Source: Dankookia rubra (GTDB taxonomy: Bacteria > Pseudomonadota > Alphaproteobacteria > Acetobacterales > Acetobacteraceae). Taken from it: 58,480 bases of DNA. How positions within the stretch are numbered: position 1 is the stretch's first letter; each line of letters starts with the position of its first letter. This document shows, piece after piece, positions 52,461 to 58,480 of this stretch. A program made the position numbers and the translations under genes. The stretch lies in assembly GCF_004355005.1 (NCBI RefSeq), contig NZ_SMSJ01000035.1, positions 1 to 58,480 of the forward strand, in the 5' to 3' direction. The notes beneath the pieces were generated by a model, which searched no databases, was not told the DNA's origin, and was given only the letters and a program-made list of their open reading frames with translations.

Positions 52461-53492
52461 ATGTTGGTGTCAAGAATCACGGCGCGCGGCCGGCGCTGGA
52501 TCCGATCCGCACGTCGGTCGGTGCGCGTCGTCGCCGGCTGCGCCCTGCTGGTTGCCGCGATCGCTCCGCCAGCAGCGGCGCAACCGACGAATTCTCGCGT
52601 GACGTTGATCGTCCCGGCTTCCGCCGGCGGCAGCACCGATGTCATCGCCCGTGTGCTGGGCGAGCATATGGCTCGCACACTTGACCGGATCGTGGTGATC
52701 GAGAACGTGTCGGGTGGCGCCACCACTGTCGCCTCAGCGCGGACAGCGGCCTCGGCACCGGACGGGACGACGGTGCTGGTCGCTCAACTGCCGCTCCTGG
52801 CCGCGCCCTTCCTCTTCACCGGCCTGTCCTACGACACTCGGACCGCCTTTGCGCCGGTCGGGCTCATCAATGCCGGCCATACCGTTTTGATGGCGCGCAA
52901 GCAGCTTGCCCAGTCGCCGACCGAGGCGGTCGCCTGGCTGCGGGCAAACGGGACCTCGGCGAATATCGGCCATGGCGGGATCGGCAGCAGCGGGCATTTC
53001 TGCGCCCTGCTTCTGGCCCGCGCGCTCGGCGTCCGCCCGGCCTTCATCGCTTATCGCGGCGGCGGCCCGGCGATGACCGACCTGGTCGGCGGCACGCTGG
53101 ACATGGTCTGCGACCAGTCGACCAATGCCGTTCCGCAGGTCCAGGCCGGCGCCGTCCAGGGCATCCTGGTCGCCGGGCCCGCGAGGATCGCCAGCATCTC
53201 GGCGGTGCCGACCGCGGCAGAGCTGGGCCTGCCCGACGTCTCGCTCGCGGTGTGGCATGGCATGTACGTCGCGCGCTCCACCCCGACCGCCGTCATCGGC
53301 CGCCTGAACGCCGCCCTCGGCACCGCCCTGGCGGACCAGGCCATCGTCGCCCGCTTCGGCCAGCTCGGCACAAGCGTCTTCCCGCCCGACCAACGCAGCC
53401 CGCAAGCGCATGCGGCGATGTTCGAGGCGGAGTACCAGCGCCTCGGCAGCCTGCTCTCCGGCATGGGCATCACGCCGCAGACGGTCGAATAG
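52461..53492 (+). CDS. Bug/TctC-family periplasmic solute-binding protein
   Basis: 343 residues with a GGGGAGG ribosome site. A long positively charged signal peptide ends near residue 41 (PAAAQ). The mature protein follows the tripartite tricarboxylate receptor pattern: VTLIVPASAGGSTDVIAR, NVSGGATTVAS, YRGGGPAMTDLVGGTLD and a VWHGMYVARSTP segment. These receptors bind carboxylates and related small acids. No TctA/TctB membrane genes are adjacent, so it is one of the many orphan Bug proteins. Convergent with the SDR gene, 15 bp between stops. Confidence 0.87.
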   Translation: MLVSRITARGRRWIRSARRSVRVVAGCALLVAAIAPPAAAQPTNSRVTLIVPASAGGSTDVIARVLGEHMARTLDRIVVIENVSGGATTVASARTAASAPDGTTVLVAQLPLLAAPFLFTGLSYDTRTAFAPVGLINAGHTVLMARKQLAQSPTEAVAWLRANGTSANIGHGGIGSSGHFCALLLARALGVRPAFIAYRGGGPAMTDLVGGTLDMVCDQSTNAVPQVQAGAVQGILVAGPARIASISAVPTAAELGLPDVSLAVWHGMYVARSTPTAVIGRLNAALGTALADQAIVARFGQLGTSVFPPDQRSPQAHAAMFEAEYQRLGSLLSGMGITPQTVE

Positions 53493-53507
53493 CCGGGCGC
53501 CCGGGGC

Positions 53508-54287
53508 TCAGAACACGCCGGGGAACTGCCCGCCGTCGAGCAGCAGGTTCTGCCCGGTGATGAAGCCTGCCTGCCGGCTGCACAGATAGGCGCAGGCATC
53601 GCCGAACTCCGACGGGTCGCCGAAGCGCCCCGCCGGCATGGTGGCGCGCTGGCGTTCGAGCTGCTCGGCGAAGCCGATGCCGGCGGCCTTCGCCCGGCTG
53701 GTGACGCCGCCGCGGAAGCGGTCCGTCTCGAAGGGCCCGGGCAGCAGGTTGTTCATGGTGACGTTGTGCCGAGCGACCTGCCTCGCCACGCCGCCGACAT
53801 AGCCGGTCAGTCCCGACCGCGCGGCGGTGGACAGGCTCAGGTCGGCGACCGGTCCCTTCACCGTCGAGGAAGTGATGTTGACGATCCGGCCGAAGCGCCG
53901 CTCGATCATGCCGTCGATCACGCCGCGGATCATCTCGATGGCCGCGACCATGTTGTCGTTGACCGCGGCCATCCACTGTTCGGCAGTGAAGCTGCGGAAG
54001 TCGCCACGCGGCGGCCCGCCGGCGTTGTTGACCAGGATATCGGCCTGCGGCGCCGCGGCGAGAATTGCCGCGCGCCCGGCCGGGGTGGTCACGTCGGCCG
54101 CGACCGCAGTCACCACCACGCCATGCGTCTGTCGGATCTCCTCCGCCGCGGCCTCGGTATCGGCTGCCGTGCGCGCGGCGATGGTGAGGCTGACGCCCTC
54201 CCGGGCCAGGGCGGCGGCGCAGGCCCTGCCGAGGCCCTTGCTCGCGGCGCAGACGATCGCGTGCCGGCCTTTTATGCCGAGATCCAT
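53508..54287 (-). CDS. Atypical SDR-family oxidoreductase lacking the YxxxK motif
   Basis: 259 residues with GGGAGG upstream. The Rossmann motif AASKGLGRA and NNAGG are normal and a Ser is kept in NITSS (about 140), but at the usual Tyr/Lys place it reads STAAR (153-157) instead of YxxxK. The C-terminus (LLLDGGQFPG) is usual for FabG-like proteins. This belongs to a known subset of SDRs with altered catalytic residues; the reaction is not predictable. It lies 58 bp after a family 5 solute-binding protein gene, probably co-transcribed. Confidence 0.83.
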   Translation of the reverse strand: MDLGIKGRHAIVCAASKGLGRACAAALAREGVSLTIAARTAADTEAAAEEIRQTHGVVVTAVAADVTTPAGRAAILAAAPQADILVNNAGGPPRGDFRSFTAEQWMAAVNDNMVAAIEMIRGVIDGMIERRFGRIVNITSSTVKGPVADLSLSTAARSGLTGYVGGVARQVARHNVTMNNLLPGPFETDRFRGGVTSRAKAAGIGFAEQLERQRATMPAGRFGDPSEFGDACAYLCSRQAGFITGQNLLLDGGQFPGVF

Positions 54288-54345
54288 CCTGATGCCTCCC
54301 TATGCGGGGCAGGCCCGGATCGTTCGGCCGCCCTTCGCCGGTTCG

Positions 54346-55929
54346 TCACGCATCCCGCCGCACGTTGAGCGGCAGCGCGAGGCCGCGCCGCTCAACCCGC
54401 AGGCCACGCCGGTAGGCGCTGTCCACTTGGTAGATTCCGAGCGGCCAGTATGGCAGGTCGGCGAAGAACTGCGCTTGGATCTGCCGGCCGGTGCGCTGCT
54501 GCGCCGCGGCGTCCGGTTCCTCCAGCCAGGTGTCGCGCAAGGCCTCAAGCGCTGGGCTGGACGGCCAGCCGAACCAGGCATCGCCGCCGTTGGCGCGCAG
54601 CAGCGGATGGCCGCCGGGGTTGAGCAGGTCCTCCGCGCCGAACAGCACCACCACCGCGTTCCAGCCGCCCTGCGCCGGCGGGTCCTTCCTCGCCCGGCGC
54701 TGCAGCATGGTGCCCCAGTCGGAGGTCGCGTCCTCCGGCGCAAAGCCGATCTTCTTCAGCAGGTCGTCGGCCACCATGGTGAGCGCGCTGTTGGTCTGTT
54801 GGTCGGCCGGGTGCAGCATGACCACCTTGGCGCCGGCGCGGCCGGTCGCCGCCAGCGCGGCGCGGGCGCGGCCGAGGTCGCGCGGCGAGGTCAGCGCCTC
54901 CAGCCCCTCGTCGGAGGCCAGCACGCTGCCCGGCGGGAAGCAGCCGACGCCGTCGCGCCAACGGTCCCGGTCGTCGCCGAATAGCGCCGCCATGAAATCG
55001 GCCTGGGCCAGGGCTGGCAGCACGGCGCGGCGGACCGCCGGGTCGTCGAAGGGCGGGTGCAGGTGGTTCGGCCGCAGCATGGCGACCGTGCCGAGCGTTT
55101 CGATCCGGTCAATCACCACCTCGCGCCGCCGTGCCAGCAACGGCCGCAGGTCTGGGGTGATGCGCTCCCACCAGTCGATCTCGCCGGCCTGCAGCGCCGC
55201 GGCGGCGGTCGCGGCATCGGGGATGATACGCCATTCGAGCCGCTCGAAACCGGCAATCTTTGGTCCGGCCGTGACGCCCGCGGTGCCGACCGGGCTCGGG
55301 ACATAACCATCGTACCGGCGATAGACCACCTGCGCGCCGGCCCGGCGCTCTTCCGCGACGAAGCGGTAGGGGCCGGAGCCGACGATCTCGGTCAGCAGGG
55401 TCGTCGCGGGCAGGGCGGCGAAGCGCTCCGGCATGATGAAGCAGGGATAGGAGGAGGACTTGCCGAGCGCGTCCAGCATGACGCCGAATGGCCGCTTCAG
55501 GCGCAGCTCGAAGCGCCGATCGTCGAGAGCGCGGATCTCCTCGATCCGTGCCGCGAGGGTCTGGCCATGCGTGTCTCGCGTCATCCATCGGCGGATCGAG
55601 GCGACGGCGTCGGCGGCGCGGACCGGCACCCCGTCGTGGAAGGTCGGGCCCTGGCGCAGGGTGAAGGTCCAGCGACGGCCGTCGTCAGCGACGACGTGAC
55701 CCTCGGCAAGCTGAGGTTGCGGGCTGAATGCCGCGTCGAGCCCGTAGAGCGTGTCCCAGCAGAGATGCGCGTGGTTGCGCACCGCATAGGAGGTGGTGGC
55801 GAGCGGGTCGAGCACCGTGACATCGGCTTGCGGCACCATGCGGAGCGTGCGTGCGGCATCGCCCTGGGCAAGGGCCGGGGCGGCGAGAAGGCCGGTGGCA
55901 CCGGCCAGAAGGCTGCGACGGTGGGGCAT
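54346..55929 (-). CDS. ABC transporter substrate-binding protein, family 5 (peptide/opine type)
   Basis: 527 residues. A twin-arginine-like signal (HRRSLLAGATGLLAAPALAQ) leads into the SBP_bac_5 fold: DVTVLDPLATTSYAVRNH, WTFTLRQGPTFHDG, IVGSGPYRF and DDPAVRRAVL. This family delivers peptides, opines, nickel or other ligands to ABC importers. No permease or ATPase genes follow; the next gene is the atypical SDR. The substrate is unknown. Confidence 0.87.
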   Translation of the reverse strand: MPHRRSLLAGATGLLAAPALAQGDAARTLRMVPQADVTVLDPLATTSYAVRNHAHLCWDTLYGLDAAFSPQPQLAEGHVVADDGRRWTFTLRQGPTFHDGVPVRAADAVASIRRWMTRDTHGQTLAARIEEIRALDDRRFELRLKRPFGVMLDALGKSSSYPCFIMPERFAALPATTLLTEIVGSGPYRFVAEERRAGAQVVYRRYDGYVPSPVGTAGVTAGPKIAGFERLEWRIIPDAATAAAALQAGEIDWWERITPDLRPLLARRREVVIDRIETLGTVAMLRPNHLHPPFDDPAVRRAVLPALAQADFMAALFGDDRDRWRDGVGCFPPGSVLASDEGLEALTSPRDLGRARAALAATGRAGAKVVMLHPADQQTNSALTMVADDLLKKIGFAPEDATSDWGTMLQRRARKDPPAQGGWNAVVVLFGAEDLLNPGGHPLLRANGGDAWFGWPSSPALEALRDTWLEEPDAAAQQRTGRQIQAQFFADLPYWPLGIYQVDSAYRRGLRVERRGLALPLNVRRDA

Positions 55930-56019
55930 GGGCGCAGCCTGCCCTCGATCCGCCGCGCTGCCAACGCCGGATGTGGGCCGGAGTGACGCCGGTGAGTGCC
56001 GGCCCCGGAGACGCGAAAG

Positions 56020-56050
56020 GCCCCATGACCTCGGCTTGAGATCATGGGGC
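56020..56050. terminator. Stem-loop upstream of the family 5 binding-protein gene
   Basis: Arms 56020-56032 and 56038-56050 pair over 13 bp with one mismatch (GCCCCATGA core against TCATGGGGC) around a GGCTT loop. There is no T-run on either side. It lies about 90 bp upstream of the reverse gene start and 37 bp before the IS, so it may be a terminator for a lost gene or a leader structure. Confidence 0.5.
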
Positions 56051-56086
56051 TCTCGGATGCCCTCCGCTGGGGAGGGCAGGGGGACG

Positions 56087-56940
56087 CCTAGGTCTTGTGG
56101 GCTCTTGGGATTCGGCTTCGGTCTGAAGCGTGATTCAAGGCTGCCTTTTGGAGGTGGCTGATGGGAGTGATGGAGCGGCTGGTTCTGCGGGACGACCAGT
56201 GGGAACGGACGTCGGCGCACATCATTGGCACCGAGCGGACCCGTGGTTCGTCCGGCCGGGACACCCGCATGTTCGTCGAGGGGGTGCTGTGGACTGCTCG
56301 CACCGGCACCCCTGGCGCGACCTGGCAGAGGTCTTCGGGGCCTGGAACAGCGTCTTCCGGCGGTTCGGCCGCTGGGCGGCGAAGGGCATGTGGGACCGGG
56401 TCTTCGCGGTCATGTCGGATGACCTCGGCTTCGAGTACCTGATCATCGACAGCACCGTCGTGCGCACCCACCAGCACGCGCCGAGGGCGAAAAAGGGGCT
56501 CAGGATCAAGCCAAGGGGGCGCTCACGCGGTGGCCCGAGCACCAAGCTCCGCTTAGCCGTCCGCGGCCTTGGCTGCCCCGCGCGGACCATCCTGACCGCG
56601 GGTCAGCGCGGCGATGCCCGACAAGCGCTCGCCCCGCTCGGCGAGGACCAGCCCGAGGCGGTGCCGGCCGATGCAGCATATGCCTCCGGCGCCTTCCGTC
56701 CGGTCATCGTCGAGGCTGGCACGGTCGCGGTCATTCCCAACAACCCGTCCCGCGCCATCAGGCATCCCTTCAAGGAGGCGCCCTACAAGGAACGCCACCT
56801 CGTCGAGTGCTGCTTCTCCAGGCTCAAGCAGTTCCGCCGCGTCGCCACACGGCACGAAGGGACCGCGCGAAACTACCTCGCCATCATCAACCCTCGCCGC
56901 AACCGACCTCTGGCTCAGGTAACTGTCCACAAAACCTAGG
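56087..56940 (+). mobile_element. IS5-family (IS427-type) insertion sequence, apparently complete
   Basis: About 850 bp. The left end CCTAGGTCTTGTGG (56087-56100) matches the reverse complement of the right end, CCTAGGTTTTGTGG, with one mismatch in 14 bases, giving terminal inverted repeats. CTAG at both edges is the kind of 4-bp target duplicated by this group. It encodes a two-frame transposase. A truncated relative with the same right end is at 33369-33750. Confidence 0.85.
56161..56939 (+). CDS. IS427-type transposase made by -1 frameshifting
   Basis: Frame one starts at 56161 (MERLVLRDDQWER, FVEGVLWTARTG). At about 56308-56312, in a C-rich ACCCCT stretch, the family sequence continues in the -1 frame: PWRDLAEVFGAWNSV, then YLIIDSTVVRTHQHA (first Asp), PADAAY (second Asp) and ERHLVECCFSRLK (Glu), ending at 56939. 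The DDE triad is complete. This two-frame arrangement is normal for the group, where a programmed frameshift makes the full transposase, so the element may be active. Confidence 0.85.
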
Positions 56941-57050
56941 AGTACATTTCATGGCCTGATAGGCTTCGGCCGGCCGCGCGCTCCGGGCCTTCGCAATCCT
57001 TGCGCGGCAATCGGCCCGCGTCGCCGATCGGTTTCCCCACCGCACGCACT

Positions 57051-57864
57051 TCAGCACCAGCTGTGCCCGGGCTGGTAGCCCAGCAACCGCTTGGCCTTAG
57101 GGATCGAGATAAGCGTCTCGAACTCCCCGAGGTCGTGCGCCACAGGCACGCCGGGGAGATGCTCCAATCATCAGTCGCCGGCTCGGCGTCCGCATGAGTG
57201 TGTCAGCGGCCGCGACCGTGAAGACGTCCGCGCCTTGGGGCCCGGCATCGAGCGCGAGGCGGCACACCCAGTTCCAGGTTCCAGCACCGGAGCGTGGGAT
57301 CGTCGTGGAGGCCGGCGATGTCCGCGTAGTCGTCTGGCTCGAAGATGTTGCAGATGCACAATCCGACGAAGCTCGTGCCGAGATCTCAGGGGCTCATCTC
57401 CTCGGCCATGCACCCGCACAGGATCTTGGCCAGCGCGTAGCCGCTCTCCGGCACTGGCGCGGCGCGCGGCGGCGTATGAGTGAACGGCAGGCCGTGGGCG
57501 GCTTCGCTCGATGGCCACACAACTCGCGCGAGCCCGGCCCGCGTGCCGGCGCTGAACACATTGTCGGTCGTCATCATGTCGTTCTGAAAGATGACGGTGC
57601 GGGCGCCACGTTCGACGCGGGAATGCCGGCCAAGTGCACCACCGCCGCCGTCCGGCCCAAACCCGTGCTCCGCCAATCGACGATGCCGGCTGCCAGCTCC
57701 AGGACATCGATTGCCTAGCTCAGGTCGGCCTTGATGAGATGGCACAGCGGCTCTGCCGGGGGCGTGAGGTCGACGTGTATCACTGCGTGGCCGTGCTCGA
57801 GCAACTCGCGGATCGCGGACCGTCCCACCTTGCCGCTCCCACCCGTAACAGCGATGCTACCGAT
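57051..57864 (-). pseudogene. Decayed NAD(P)-dependent sugar epimerase/dehydratase-like gene
   Basis: On the minus strand: SIAVTGGSGKVGRSAI (Rossmann), an internal TAG after IKADLS, AVVHLAGIPASN, then after a frameshift VFSAGTRAGLARVVWPSSEAAHGLPF and SGYALAKILCGCMAEEM, and after a further break GTSFVGLCICNIFEPDDYA, and finally LGYQPGHSW before the stop at 57053-57051. These are in the order of extended-SDR epimerases. The expected start codon reads ATC at 57864, 6 bp after GGAGGA, so the start too seems mutated. Confidence 0.83.
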
Positions 57865-58014
57865 GGCCGTTCCTCCACTTTGCCCGCACGCAGTTGCTGA
57901 ATGCTGTTGACATGGATGGCAAGCGCGGATCCCGCAGTTCTGCGGGCAAATGAGCTGGTGGCGGTTCGTGCGGCAGCAGTACGGCTGGGCCGCGCTGCGG
58001 CCCGCCAGCCTTCA

Positions 58015-58480
58015 GGCACTAACAGGCCCTCGCATTACAGCTGCATTTTGCGTTTCAGGTGTGAGCGTTGTGCGGCGGCTTGGTGCGCGCGTCGCCAAAG
58101 TGACCAGCGATGATGTGGGCTGGCTGGATCTGCCGCTGCGCAGGGCGGATTGCGATGCGGCGGATCTCTTGGACCGACCAGCGGATGAGGTCCGGCGCGT
58201 CCGCGTCAGGTTGATCAGAGTATTTGGGGGTGGCGCATTGGCTTTGTGCTGGATGGACGCCAGCATGGCGAAAGCCAGCATGACCACGAGACATGGCGAT
58301 GCCAGCCGTGCCAGCTCCTGGTCTCGTTGTGGTCGAGGCCGAGCTCGTTCTTCGCCGTCTCGAAAGCGTCCTCGCTGGCCCAGCGCTGCCCTTCGACGGT
58401 GGCCAACGTCTCGATCGTGGCCCCGGCCGGGCACCAGGTGGTGAAGCAGGCACATTCGCCGTCGGCGAGGCTGCGCCGGA
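58015..58480 (-). pseudogene. C-terminal part of an IS701-type transposase, runs off the window
   Basis: Split over frames on the minus strand are CLLHHLVPG, then TVEGQRWASEDAFETAKNEL with GLDHNETRSWHGWHRHVS, then VVMLAFAMLASIQHKAN. These are the conserved C-terminal segments of IS701-family transposases (usual EDSFETAKNE..LDHNE.RSWHGWHRHV). At least two frameshifts separate them, so the copy is dead. The N-terminal part lies beyond 58480. Confidence 0.8.

Noticed and set aside
56020-56050. Riboswitch upstream of the family 5 binding protein
   Set aside because: Only a single stem-loop is visible, with no conserved aptamer features.

Overview
The window is very GC-rich, with long antisense open frames and GTG/TTG starts. 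The gene content (HrcA, YciA, a DUF3618 stress operon, a SmoEFGK/SmoS polyol operon, a DcaP-type porin, and IS427-, IS630- and IS701-type transposases) points to an alphaproteobacterium, most likely an Acetobacteraceae member of the Roseomonas type. That placement is inferred from content and protein style; no search was run.

Left part (1 to about 33.4 kb), compact and apparently intact. It opens with the end of a GT2 glycosyltransferase that has a tandem-repeat tail, convergent with hrcA. Next come a tRNA-Gly(CCC), a cytochrome c plus DoxX-like membrane pair, a YciA thioesterase, and a three-gene envelope-stress operon preceded by an EcfG-type promoter. A forward cluster follows: histidine phosphatase, NAD(P)HX dehydratase, M48 lipoprotein protease and metallophosphoesterase. 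Then there is a His-tailed ELWxxDGT repeat protein, an LLM flavin oxidoreductase, a reverse operon of M20 dipeptidase, AbgT transporter and SLC13 transporter, and a forward envelope operon of Rap1a-like protein, glycine-zipper lipoprotein, DcaP porin and patatin lipoprotein. The most unusual unit is a six-gene reverse run (30665 to 22705). In it an RND efflux adaptor and pump are followed, 6 bp later, by four overlapping genes for a small Mrp/Mbh/complex-I-like membrane module. An alpha/beta hydrolase and an AI-2E-type permease close this part.

Middle part (about 33.4 to 45.1 kb). A complete polyol (mannitol/sorbitol type) system: a divergent ROK repressor, mannitol dehydrogenase, a four-gene ABC importer, fructokinase, xylulokinase and a sorbitol dehydrogenase. 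Polyols are imported, oxidised to ketoses and phosphorylated. The block is bracketed by transposase debris, which suggests acquisition or rearrangement as a cassette.

Right part (45.1 to 58.5 kb), accessory and decaying. It carries an amidohydrolase, a DUF4126-like gene, a queE pseudogene that has lost its iron-sulfur cysteines, a GAF-GGDEF diguanylate cyclase, two overlapping methyltransferase genes (one apparently a lipoprotein), a YbdK-type ligase, a Bug-family binding protein, an atypical SDR with a family 5 solute-binding protein, one apparently complete IS427-type element, an NAD-dependent epimerase pseudogene, and IS5 and IS701 remnants.
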